Origin: Actinomycetota bacterium
GTDB lineage: Bacteria; Actinomycetota; Actinomycetes; Nanopelagicales; Nanopelagicaceae
Reading direction: 5' to 3'
Length of the DNA stretch: 50,046 nucleotides
Assembly: GCA_026392695.1 (NCBI GenBank)
Contig: JAPLBP010000073.1
Span: forward strand, 1-50,046
The notes below the pieces were generated by a model, which did not search any database, was not told where the DNA came from, and worked only from the letters and a program-made list of their open reading frames with translations. The stretch's first letter is position 1, and each line of letters starts with the position of its first letter. The translations under genes and the position numbers were made by a program. This document shows, piece after piece, positions 1-8,282 of the stretch.

Positions 1-407
1 CATGTGCCCGAACCACCGTGTATCCCAAATACGACAACGCCGCAATCTTGGCAGCCTCCTGCGAATCCAACATTTGTGCTGTATTTTCGGCGTCGATTTG
101 TTTAGTTGATTTAGCAGGCGGATAAATTACGTCGCGTGGCAAAACAATCGCTTCTCCGTCAATCCATGAACGAATGACATCTCCACCAAAAATTTTGGAG
201 GCAGGACTGGTTGCATAAACGGTTGTCAGGAGAAGCTTTCCTTGAGGACTGTATGTTTGTTGATCCGAAACGGTGATCATAGATTTTAAAACATCGGTTC
301 CACCCCCAGGTTGCAGGACTGCATATGGCAGTGGAAGCAAGACGCTAGCTGATAGGAAAAATCCAACCAAAATTACCGCCGAGCGCGGCATCGTTGAGTA
401 ATTCATC
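1..407 (-). CDS. PDZ/Lon-like (YlbL-type) secreted protease, N-terminal part, runs off window edge
   Basis: Reverse-strand translation from ATG at 407 is open to base 1: MNYSTMPRSAVILVGFFLSASVLLPLPYAVLQPGGGTDVL...; N-terminal TM segment followed by a PGG-type motif; synteny with a DUF2342 gene. Confidence 0.6.
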
Positions 408-411
408 AACG

Positions 412-660
412 CTAATGCTCAGTGGGGTTAGAACGTTCCCTCGCTTCAGTCGCAGCTTGCGTAGCGGCATCAGCCACGGCCTCGGCCTCCGCACGATCAC
501 GAAAGGAGTTCTGGAATCGCTGAAACTGAGATACCGAACGGGTTGTTTCATTCTGAAAGCGCTCTTGAAACTTGGTTACCCAAAGCACGTAAAAAAGCAC
601 CGCGATAACAGCGGCAATCGGAATGAGCCACCAAATAAGGGCAGAAGTTGCGCTCGACAT
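412..660 (-). CDS. small membrane protein, hypothetical
   Basis: 82-aa ORF with one N-terminal TM segment (IWWLIPIAAVIAVLFYVLWV) and a charged coiled C-terminus; immediately upstream of the PDZ gene. Confidence 0.6.
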   Translation of the reverse strand: MSSATSALIWWLIPIAAVIAVLFYVLWVTKFQERFQNETTRSVSQFQRFQNSFRDRAEAEAVADAATQAATEARERSNPTEH

Positions 661-746
661 GGAGTTAGCCTACTGCCCTCGGGAAGAAACTGCCGCCCGA
701 GATTGTTACACCGGGAGTAGAGTCAGTAGAACGGGAGGGAGTCGAG

Positions 747-2096
747 ATGTCTTCGTTTGGATTTGTTCCACCTGATAACCCCGATGACCCACACTCATCA
801 GAAAATCCTCAGCCAGGTGAAAATCCAGATTTCGCTGCCTTGTTTTCGTATCTACAATCACAAATGCAATCTCAATTTGGCGAAGAAATTCCTCCTGAAT
901 TAAATAACGAAATTCAGGCACAGTTTGCAAAATTGGGAATTAATCCGATGGGTTTTCTCAACGCACTCAGCAAAACTACTTCGGATCTTCCACTTGAAAT
1001 TTCACGAGATCTCGCTAAAAAAATCGTCTCGACTGGAGGCTTCAAGCCTGTCGGACACAAAGATCTTGCCGAGATTAGCGAGGCTATGGGAATCGCGGAT
1101 ATGTGGCTCAACGATGCGACTGTGTTTCCCGCTCACTCTAATGATGTGAAGATCTATAGTCGCGCAGACTGGGTCGACGCAACAATGGAGGGCTGGAAGA
1201 AGAATGTTGAACCTCTGGCGGCAGGTCTAGCTGTTGCCATGACTGCCCTTATAGAAAATCAAGAGATGCCAGAAGGTGCTCCACCTATCGCACAAGTGGC
1301 GTCACTATTGCGTACTTTCATAGGCACGATGATCGCGACTCAATTGGGACAAGTAATCGGAGCCCTCGCCGCATCAGTTACTGGAGTCCATGACGTCGGA
1401 CTACCCTTACTAGATCCTGCACGCCCAGCACTGATACCTGAAAACGTAGAAAATTGGAGTGCTGATATTGGTGTGGCACCTTCCGAGGTTCGTATATTCC
1501 ACGCGCTCCGTGAAGGCGCGGTTGCAAGATTATTTGAAAGTAATCCTTGGTTAGTTGAATACATAAGAAGTGCGATTGCAGATTACGGAAAAGGAATTCG
1601 AATCGATATCGAAGCGATGCAACGTCAAGCAGAAGAAGCGATCGAGAATGGACAGATTGATCCAAATAATCCTGAAACTTTTTCGATTGCACTCAATCAA
1701 GGACTCTTCACTCCAGAGGAAAGTCCACAACAAGTTGCCGCTCTCGCCAAGTTAGAAACTGCATTGGCTCTTATCGATGGTTGGGCAGACGATGTCGTGA
1801 CTCAAGCAGCTCAAGAGCGATTGCCATCCCTCGGTGCACTTCGTGAAACCCTTCGACGAAGAAGAGCGACTTCATCTCCAGCTCAACAACTATTTTCAAC
1901 ACTTTTTGGACTGGAAGTATCTCCGCGGATGGCTCGAGAGGCCGGTGCCTTTTGGAGTTCGGTACGCGAACTTCGTGACGTTGAACATCGAGATCACGTG
2001 TGGAGTGGCATTTTGCCCACTCACGAGGAACTACTCAATCCTCAAGAATTTCTCAGCAGCGTAGAAGTCCCTGACGATATTTCAGGTTTGCTCTAA
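747..2096 (+). CDS. zinc-dependent metalloprotease-like protein (DUF2342 family)
   Basis: 449-aa ORF; family-like features (ALREGAVARLF..NPWL, ETALALIDGWADDVV, RRRRATSSPAQQLFSTLFGLE) and position next to PDZ/YlbL gene. Confidence 0.75.
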   Translation: MSSFGFVPPDNPDDPHSSENPQPGENPDFAALFSYLQSQMQSQFGEEIPPELNNEIQAQFAKLGINPMGFLNALSKTTSDLPLEISRDLAKKIVSTGGFKPVGHKDLAEISEAMGIADMWLNDATVFPAHSNDVKIYSRADWVDATMEGWKKNVEPLAAGLAVAMTALIENQEMPEGAPPIAQVASLLRTFIGTMIATQLGQVIGALAASVTGVHDVGLPLLDPARPALIPENVENWSADIGVAPSEVRIFHALREGAVARLFESNPWLVEYIRSAIADYGKGIRIDIEAMQRQAEEAIENGQIDPNNPETFSIALNQGLFTPEESPQQVAALAKLETALALIDGWADDVVTQAAQERLPSLGALRETLRRRRATSSPAQQLFSTLFGLEVSPRMAREAGAFWSSVRELRDVEHRDHVWSGILPTHEELLNPQEFLSSVEVPDDISGLL

Positions 2097-2190
2097 GACC
2101 CAGAATTCAGGAAAAGGCGAAGTCCCCGGGCGCACGATTCTTTATCTGCCTTCCCCTTGCAGATATAGAACGGTTATCCGAGGACTTCGT

Positions 2191-2301
2191 ATGCGCAACG
2201 TACGTGAGTTTTGGCGCGGAATCAACTGGTTGAACGGTCATATTGCAGGAGTTCTTGCTACCTTCTTCCTATGGCTGTGCTTAATTCCCCTCAACTTCTG
2301 A
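2191..2301 (+). CDS. putative 36-aa single-TM small protein
   Basis: ATG..TGA: MRNVREFWRGINWLNGHIAGVLATFFLWLCLIPLNF; GAGGA 7-8 nt upstream of ATG; fills gap between neighbouring genes. Confidence 0.4.
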   Translation: MRNVREFWRGINWLNGHIAGVLATFFLWLCLIPLNF

Positions 2302-2316
2302 AAACGGGGGCCAAAA

Positions 2317-2916
2317 ATGGGCGTTAACCCTCAAAGCAGGATCAGCGCTCGCGTGCCCGACCTCAGCGCCGCTCAGGAGCTTCCAGGCATTGGTGAGGGC
2401 GAGATTGTGGTCCTTCGCTCCACGCGCCGAAAACGCAATATCGCGGCCTACCGTCAGGGAGGAGCAATTGTGATCTCCATCCCGGCTCGGCTCAGCAAAG
2501 CAGACGAGCGCATTGTCGTGCCTGAAATGGTGGCCAAAATTCGGGCGCAGGAGGCGGCACGGACCTTCGACGAATCGGTTTTAGCCACTCGCACGGTGAC
2601 CCTTTTGACCGCCTACGCCCCAGAAATCACCGAACGGCCCACATCAGTGCTCTGGAAGAGTGGAATGAAGGGGCGCTGGGGCTCATGTACGAGCGTTGAC
2701 GGCACAATTCGCATTTCCGAACGACTTCAGACCATGCCTGACTACGTGGTCGACTTTGTCCTCTATCACGAGGCTATTCACCTTCGTTTTGGAGATCACG
2801 GCGCGCAATTTGCCGAAGCCTTGGAACGCTTCCCCCAAGCCGATCGTGCTCAGGCCTATCTGGACGGCTATGAGGCGGCAGAACTCCACTTTCGACCCGC
2901 GCCCCTCGTGAACTAA
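2317..2916 (+). CDS. M48/YgjP-like (SprT-type) metallopeptidase
   Basis: HEAIH zinc motif with downstream FxxALxRFPQAD; WGSCTS motif typical of YgjP-like proteins. Confidence 0.8.
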   Translation: MGVNPQSRISARVPDLSAAQELPGIGEGEIVVLRSTRRKRNIAAYRQGGAIVISIPARLSKADERIVVPEMVAKIRAQEAARTFDESVLATRTVTLLTAYAPEITERPTSVLWKSGMKGRWGSCTSVDGTIRISERLQTMPDYVVDFVLYHEAIHLRFGDHGAQFAEALERFPQADRAQAYLDGYEAAELHFRPAPLVN

Positions 2917-3129
2917 CGCAACCCGGATTTCACTTTCGTCCACCCGCACAGCCCTTTGCTTTGGGTCAATTTGAGCGTGGGATTTTCCGCGACACGCTCA
3001 AAATCAATCCCCAGATTGACCCTTGATTTCGACTCTTTAGGCGTGCACGAGGGTATCGTGACACTTGCACGCTCGCGATTGTGACGGGAACTCCTTCCCG
3101 CAGACCGCTTGCGTCGATTGGAGGAGAAA

Positions 3130-3297
3130 ATGACAGTAGAGACATATAAGGGTGACGCTTACTGCGTTAAGTGCAAAGAGAAGCGTGACTTTGAGGGAAC
3201 CGTAAAGGTCTCAGACTCTGGTCGTCGCATGGCACAGGGCATCTGCTCGGTCTGTGGCACCAAGCTCAACCGCATTCTTGGTAAGGCACCACAGTAA
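3130..3297 (+). CDS. DUF5679 small zinc-ribbon protein
   Basis: MTVETYKGDAYCVKCKEKRDFEG...CSVCGTKLNRILG; two CxxC pairs; GGAGGAG SD supports ATG at 3130 rather than the longer ORF start. Confidence 0.85.
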   Translation: MTVETYKGDAYCVKCKEKRDFEGTVKVSDSGRRMAQGICSVCGTKLNRILGKAPQ

Positions 3298-3383
3298 CGC
3301 CAGATAGCGTTGACTCAGTTTTGCCAAAGGTTGCCTCGCAGGTTTTAGAAGTACCGAGGTAATCTCGAAACACATGTACTAAG

Positions 3384-3418
3384 GCTGGCGCTTCAGGAAA
3401 CTGGAGCGCCAGTTTTTT
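3384..3418 (+). terminator. Rho-independent terminator downstream of DUF5679 gene
   Basis: 12-bp stem CTGGCGCTTCAG/CTGGAGCGCCAG (one G-U) with GAAA tetraloop followed by TTTTTT. Confidence 0.9.
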
Positions 3419-3549
3419 CATTCCTCAGAGCGAGCGCACCGTGCGACAGTGTCACTTCGTAGTCACGCCTAGTCACCGCTCACAGGACCAATGCACCAGT
3501 AGTGGTTCCTCACAATTGTGAATTTGCGCATTGGCAGATCATTCGGCGT

Positions 3550-4731
3550 ATGAACACTCTTGCTCACCTCATACCTCGTTTAAAAACTGGAATCACAATT
3601 TTGCCTTTACCTTCACGCACCTTCGTCGGCAATGCACAAAGGGGACTTGAAATCTTCTCCCCTGTGCGTGCCGCTTTGCCTTCCATTGATGGAGTGAAGA
3701 GCTGCCTTGAAATTGGCAACACTCTAAACATTCCTTTAGAAGAGATTGAAGAGTTGATCACGCAACTTGATCAAGCACATCTTCTAGATACGTCCGTTGG
3801 AAAACTGAGCGTTCACTCTCGCTTTCATTCCTCGAGCGCACACCGAGCATCCCATGTTGTCGACGATAGCCACGATGGCGCCTATCTTCAGATGCAATCC
3901 AAGATCGCTTCTGAACTTTCCTTTACCACGTGGCACGATGGCGTTCGCGATGGAGGTGTTGATGCCATTAGCGAGCGCAGAAATGTAAGTGTGGCAATAC
4001 ACGGTGACTCGCGAATCGCAACGCTCCTATTTGGGATATTGCTTTCGAGCGGACTTTCGCAAACAACTCTCCACGCCAGCGAAAAAAGAATCATCGGTGA
4101 AGAGGACACGTGCGCTGGATTTCTAAGACCGGGCGATATAGGTGCTCCGTTGATAGGTAGGACGCAAGAACTTGCTCGCGAACTCTCACTCTTTCCACCG
4201 CATCTGCCATCGCCTCCCACGAAATCCAAGGCGAAGTCCAAGGCCAAAGCTCGATCGCGCCACAACGAAAAGAAGCAAGAGCAAAGCGGCCAAAACGAAG
4301 AAGAACTAGGTACTTCACTACGCAGTATTGCGATCGCAATAGGCGAAGCGCCTGCTGATCTAATACAGGGATGGCTGAGTAAAGGAGTACCTCACCTATT
4401 AATTGACGCTCCAGATGGAGCATCGCTCATCATCGGTCCACTTGTTATTCCCGGAAAAACGCCGTGCGCACGTTGTATTGCTCTGACCCGTGAAGAGCAG
4501 AGCGAGATTTGGAGTGGGGTTGATTGGCAGCGAAATATCTCCCCAAATGCAGAAGTGCCGGTGGCGGTTGCCCATCATGTAGCCGGCTTAATTGCGCTTG
4601 AACTATTGCGATTCGTTGATACTGGAGACTCGGAAGTTATCGGTGCACGAGTTCGGTTCAATTACCATGCTCCGCTGCAAGGTGGGCGCACGATATATGC
4701 GCGCCACCCCGCATGCGGATGCAGTTGGTGA
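3550..4731 (+). CDS. ThiF/E1-like protein (cyclodehydratase / TOMM-leader-binding-like), Zn-binding C-terminus
   Basis: Winged-helix-like N-terminus, degenerate E1-like region, CARC...HPACGC cysteine pairs; syntenic with whiB7/uvrD2. ORF opens at 3502; ATG at 3550 is the likely start. Confidence 0.6.
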   Translation: MNTLAHLIPRLKTGITILPLPSRTFVGNAQRGLEIFSPVRAALPSIDGVKSCLEIGNTLNIPLEEIEELITQLDQAHLLDTSVGKLSVHSRFHSSSAHRASHVVDDSHDGAYLQMQSKIASELSFTTWHDGVRDGGVDAISERRNVSVAIHGDSRIATLLFGILLSSGLSQTTLHASEKRIIGEEDTCAGFLRPGDIGAPLIGRTQELARELSLFPPHLPSPPTKSKAKSKAKARSRHNEKKQEQSGQNEEELGTSLRSIAIAIGEAPADLIQGWLSKGVPHLLIDAPDGASLIIGPLVIPGKTPCARCIALTREEQSEIWSGVDWQRNISPNAEVPVAVAHHVAGLIALELLRFVDTGDSEVIGARVRFNYHAPLQGGRTIYARHPACGCSW

Positions 4732-4753
4732 GAACTGTGGAAATCTCACACAA

Positions 4754-5191
4754 TTAAGCTGCGTTTGACTCTTCCTCTTCTACGTTCACTTGAAGAGAAG
4801 ATTGAAGAGAAGCCTGAGAAAGTTCTAACTCAGAGACGGTAACCGCGACAGGTGTTTCCATCGCAGGTGCTAAGCGTGGACGGCCAACAGTTCGCCTCTT
4901 TGCAATGATGGAACCATCTTCGAATAACTCTCCGCCCCAGATTCCACATGGCTCTTCGCGCGAAAGCGCAGCTTCTAGACATTGAGTTTGAACTGGGCAT
5001 TGCCCGCACAAAGATTTCGCAACGTTGATTTCGGCGGCGGTCTCGGAGAAGAAAAGATCCGGGTCAGAGTTGTGGCACGGCAAGGCGAAGGCAATGTCGG
5101 AACCGTAAGCGCCCGTTACTGCGCCCAAGCCAATCTTCTCGCCGTCTTGCGCCCATCCTGGAACTAATAGTTCGCTGAAGAGAACGGTCAT
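4754..5191 (-). CDS. whiB7: WhiB-family transcriptional regulator, WhiB7-like with C-terminal AT-hook-like motif
   Basis: C...CxxCxxxC (LPCHNSD..SLCGQCPVQTQC), CGIWGGELFEDG, then RRTVGRPRLA; adjacent to uvrD2. ORF extends to 5200 via GTG; ATG at 5191 is the alternative. Confidence 0.8.
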   Translation of the reverse strand: MTVLFSELLVPGWAQDGEKIGLGAVTGAYGSDIAFALPCHNSDPDLFFSETAAEINVAKSLCGQCPVQTQCLEAALSREEPCGIWGGELFEDGSIIAKRRTVGRPRLAPAMETPVAVTVSELELSQASLQSSLQVNVEEEESNAA

Positions 5192-5290
5192 TGTCCTCAC
5201 CTCATCTCTACTGGTTACCCAGTGTTTTTTCTTCTCGATCGGTTAGTAGTAGTCCTTGCCTAGTGTTGGTTCTTATTAAGTTGTCGGATA

Positions 5291-5330
5291 AAGAAAAAGG
5301 GCCCGAATCCTTTATGGATTCGTGGCCCTT
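5291..5330 (-). terminator. intrinsic terminator (attenuator) in whiB7 leader
   Basis: Minus strand AAGGGCC-A-CGAATCC ATAAA GGATTCG-GGCCCTT TTTCTTT: 14 bp with a single bulged A, then a U-rich tail, upstream of the whiB7 start. Confidence 0.85.
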
Positions 5331-5371
5331 GGGGTCTTTATCGGTCTTAGCCGATAAGCCTCCAAGTGGCC
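5324..5371 (-). promoter_or_regulatory. candidate antiterminator structure overlapping the terminator 5' arm
   Basis: GGCC-A-CTTGG (5371-5362) pairs with CCAAGGGCC (5332-5324), enclosing hairpin TTATCGG-CTAAGA-CCGATAA (5357-5338). Mutually exclusive with the terminator. Confidence 0.6.
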
Positions 5372-5499
5372 GCTGGTCCAAATGCGGGATACCACGATGT
5401 GCGCTTTGTAGTGGCGTATGCGTGGGCGGCAACGTGATTAGCGTTGTCAAGATTATGGGCGCGCGAAATCGATGCATTTTTTAGCGTAAACAACTGCAT
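5347..5499 (-). CDS. whiB7 leader uORF (50 aa)
   Basis: CGGAG SD upstream of ATG; MQLFTLKNASISRAHNLDNANHVAAHAYATTKRTSWYPAFGPAATWRLIG*; stop lies in the loop of the leader hairpin. Confidence 0.5.
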   Translation of the reverse strand: MQLFTLKNASISRAHNLDNANHVAAHAYATTKRTSWYPAFGPAATWRLIG

Positions 5500-5548
5500 T
5501 TTCGACTCCGTTCGCTTCCATATGCAATCACCATGATTGCGTTCGGAA

Positions 5549-5590
5549 AGCGTAGGGCACACCCAACTCTTCGCGCAACTTAATTAATTA
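5549..5590 (-). promoter_or_regulatory. candidate WhiB7-type autoregulated promoter
   Basis: Minus strand AATTAATTAA-G-TTGCGC (-35 candidate) - 18 nt - TACGCT (-10 candidate); AT-rich tract next to the -35 as in WhiB7-dependent promoters. Confidence 0.4.
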
Positions 5591-7252
5591 GAGAAGACCG
5601 GCCTCTGTGAGAAAACGGCTGGGATTCTGGCGATAGCTCAGGCTCACATGGCGCTTAGCTCGGGTAATTCCAACGTAGAAGAGTCGACGCTCCTCATCCA
5701 CCGAATAATCGTTGGCGGGCAATATCCCTTCATTAACCCCGATCATGAAGACAAAGTCCCATTCCAGCCCTTTTGCCGCATGAAGCGTTGCCAAAGTGAC
5801 AACAGGCATTACCGGCGGGTTGTTCTGTTCCACGCGATCTTCGACTTCGCGCAAATAGGCGCGAAGCGTTTTCGGAGAGAAAGAAGCGTCAGCATTTAAT
5901 TCACGGGCAAGATGCAAAAGAGCGGTAATGCCATCGTTGCTCGCGGATGTCACAAACGGTTGGGCGAGAGTTTCCAACTCTTCCAGCCAAGTGATTCCAT
6001 CGGCAGGAATGACGGAAGCCTGGCGAACTCGCTTAAGGAAATCTCGAATGTCACTCCGGTCGAAAAATCTTTCGTTATCGCGTACTTGATAGGGAATATT
6101 CACATTGGCGCATTCTCGCGCCAAAGAACTTAACTGAGCGTTGGTTCGTGCCAAAACAGCGACATCTTGCGCTGCCACGCCTTCAGAGATCAGTTTCGAT
6201 ATCTCTAGGACTACACCTTGCACTTCGCTACTTTCGTCTTTGAATGAAAAGAGCGCTGGGGGTAATCCATGGGGGTTGAGGGCAACAGTCTCTTGACCCA
6301 TGCTTCCACTTCGCAAAATACTATTTGCGGCAAAGATGATCTCCGGTGTCGAGCGGTAGCCAGTAGTAAGACGTACCACTTCAGCTTCCGGGAATCGATT
6401 CGTAAAACCATTAAGAAATATCGGTGTTGCGCCAGCGAAAGAATAAATGGTTTGAGCCGGATCCCCGACAACACAAATTTCTTGACGGTTGCCGAGCCAC
6501 GCATTAATCAGTCGTTGTTGAAGAGGAGACACATCTTGATATTCATCAATCGTAAAAAAACGATATTGATCATGTACTCGCTCTCGAACGTCCCGCTCTT
6601 GCTCGACCATCGCCGTCGTCAATAAAAGTACATCCTCGAAATCAATACTGTGCTCCTGGCGCATCAAACTTTGATACGCGGAGTAAATTTGAGCAACTTG
6701 ACCAGCACTCACTCGATTACGTTCGGGACGTCCTTTTGTTTCTTCTGAATAATCTTCAGGGGCGATCATGGATACTTTTGCCCATTCGATTTCTGAAGAG
6801 ATATCCCGCAAAAACTCTCTAGAGGAAACGGGAAGTGAATCGCTCAATCCCGCTCGTGAAATAGCTTCTGTGATAAAACGCGTCTTGGTTGTCAATAATT
6901 CGGGTGTGCGGCCGCCAAATACACTTGGCCAAAAATAAATCAATTGCCTTAAGGCGGCAGAGTGAATAGTGCGCGCGCTCACGCTGGGCACTCCAAGACT
7001 TCGCAAACGGGTCCGCATCTCTCCCGCAGCACGTGCGGTAAATGTGAGGGCGAGAACCTTTTGAGGATTCATCACCCCGATCGCGCAGGCATACGCGATT
7101 CGATGAGTAATAGCGCGTGTTTTTCCCGTTCCCGCACCGGCGATGACACAGACGGGCCCACTGGTCGCGAGCGCCACCTGCCGTTGTTCATCATCGAGGG
7201 CAGCGAGGATTTCTTCTGCGCGAAGTTCTCCAACTCCGTCCAATTCATTCAT
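5588..7252 (-). CDS. uvrD2: ATP-dependent DNA helicase UvrD2-like, short form
   Basis: AGAGTGKT Walker A, FTIDEYQDVSPLQ, TLHAAKGLEWDFVF, VGITRAKRHV; synteny whiB7-uvrD2-nudC. Confidence 0.85.
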   Translation of the reverse strand: MNELDGVGELRAEEILAALDDEQRQVALATSGPVCVIAGAGTGKTRAITHRIAYACAIGVMNPQKVLALTFTARAAGEMRTRLRSLGVPSVSARTIHSAALRQLIYFWPSVFGGRTPELLTTKTRFITEAISRAGLSDSLPVSSREFLRDISSEIEWAKVSMIAPEDYSEETKGRPERNRVSAGQVAQIYSAYQSLMRQEHSIDFEDVLLLTTAMVEQERDVRERVHDQYRFFTIDEYQDVSPLQQRLINAWLGNRQEICVVGDPAQTIYSFAGATPIFLNGFTNRFPEAEVVRLTTGYRSTPEIIFAANSILRSGSMGQETVALNPHGLPPALFSFKDESSEVQGVVLEISKLISEGVAAQDVAVLARTNAQLSSLARECANVNIPYQVRDNERFFDRSDIRDFLKRVRQASVIPADGITWLEELETLAQPFVTSASNDGITALLHLARELNADASFSPKTLRAYLREVEDRVEQNNPPVMPVVTLATLHAAKGLEWDFVFMIGVNEGILPANDYSVDEERRLFYVGITRAKRHVSLSYRQNPSRFLTEAGLL

Positions 7253-7287
7253 CGTTTCTCGCAGCCACGCGAAGCAGAGTCCATCTT

Positions 7288-8208
7288 TTACCAGTCATCG
7301 CCTTTAGTGAGATCTTCACGAGCACCCACTCCATACCAGTGTTCAATCATGCGACGTGAAACGCTTATGCGAGGCGGAAGTAGAATTTCACCCGTTTCAA
7401 CCGCGCTCTTCATTTCCGATCGTGAGAACCATCTGATCTCCGTGATCTCCTCGCCGTCAGCTTTAGCCGTTGAAGCATCTTCAGTGACGGCTTCAAATGC
7501 GATCATGATTGAAGCGGGAAATGGCCATGGTTGAGAACCAAGGTAATGAACTTCCCCGACAATAACTCCACACTCTTCGGCCACCTCGCGGACGACACAT
7601 TGCTCGAATGATTCGCCCGGTTCCACGAAGCCCGCAAAGTTCGAAAAACGTTTTTCCGGCCAAGTGGGTTGATGACCTAAGAGCAACCGATCTTCGCGAT
7701 CCTTTACGAGAACGATGACTGCAGGATCCGTACGGGGATGATGCTGACTTTCATCTTCAACACAAATGCGTACAGCGCCACCGAAAGTTGATTGGGTTGC
7801 GGCGCCACATCGTGAACACCGTGGGTGCGCGGCATGCCAATGAGCTAGTCCGACAGCATGAACTGCCAAACCAGCTTCGAGATCCGAAAGCGATGCACCT
7901 ACCTGGCGCAATGTTCGAAGATCGTTTTCGGGAACCAACATCTCGGAGGTATGCCAAGCAAAATAACTTTCACGCGTTTCCACATTTTGACCTAGGAAGA
8001 ATCGTTCTCCAGTTCCTGTGATTTCCTTAGCACTTTGAAAATTCAGCGCTGTATCACTTGCATGCAAGCGATCTTCAACAAGGATAAGAATTCTTGCCTC
8101 GGCCCACAGTCTCTCGAGAGCGCCGTCATCCATCCGCAAATGGCTGGCCCGATCGATCGGACTGCGTGCCATTACCAAATTCTTCAAAGGACCCGCGTTG
8201 GAGGTCAT
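7288..8208 (-). CDS. nudC: NAD+ diphosphatase NudC (Nudix)
   Basis: HPRCSRCG zinc knuckle, Nudix box GFVEPGESFEQCVVREVAEECGV, then LGSQPWPFP. Confidence 0.9.
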   Translation of the reverse strand: MTSNAGPLKNLVMARSPIDRASHLRMDDGALERLWAEARILILVEDRLHASDTALNFQSAKEITGTGERFFLGQNVETRESYFAWHTSEMLVPENDLRTLRQVGASLSDLEAGLAVHAVGLAHWHAAHPRCSRCGAATQSTFGGAVRICVEDESQHHPRTDPAVIVLVKDREDRLLLGHQPTWPEKRFSNFAGFVEPGESFEQCVVREVAEECGVIVGEVHYLGSQPWPFPASIMIAFEAVTEDASTAKADGEEITEIRWFSRSEMKSAVETGEILLPPRISVSRRMIEHWYGVGAREDLTKGDDW

Positions 8209-8282
8209 AACAATTGCCTCCCTCGAGCGTTCAGTGAAATTTGGATGGAATCCATGATGGGCGACACTACTAGCATGGTGCC

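Noticed and set aside
3550-4731. RiPP/TOMM biosynthetic cluster
   Set aside because: Only a ThiF-like protein is present; no precursor peptide, YcaO or maturation genes on either side.
5191-5484. 97-aa plus-strand ORF opposite the whiB7 leader
   Set aside because: It is antisense to the leader hairpins, lacks family resemblance, and its openness is explained by the structured regulatory sequence.
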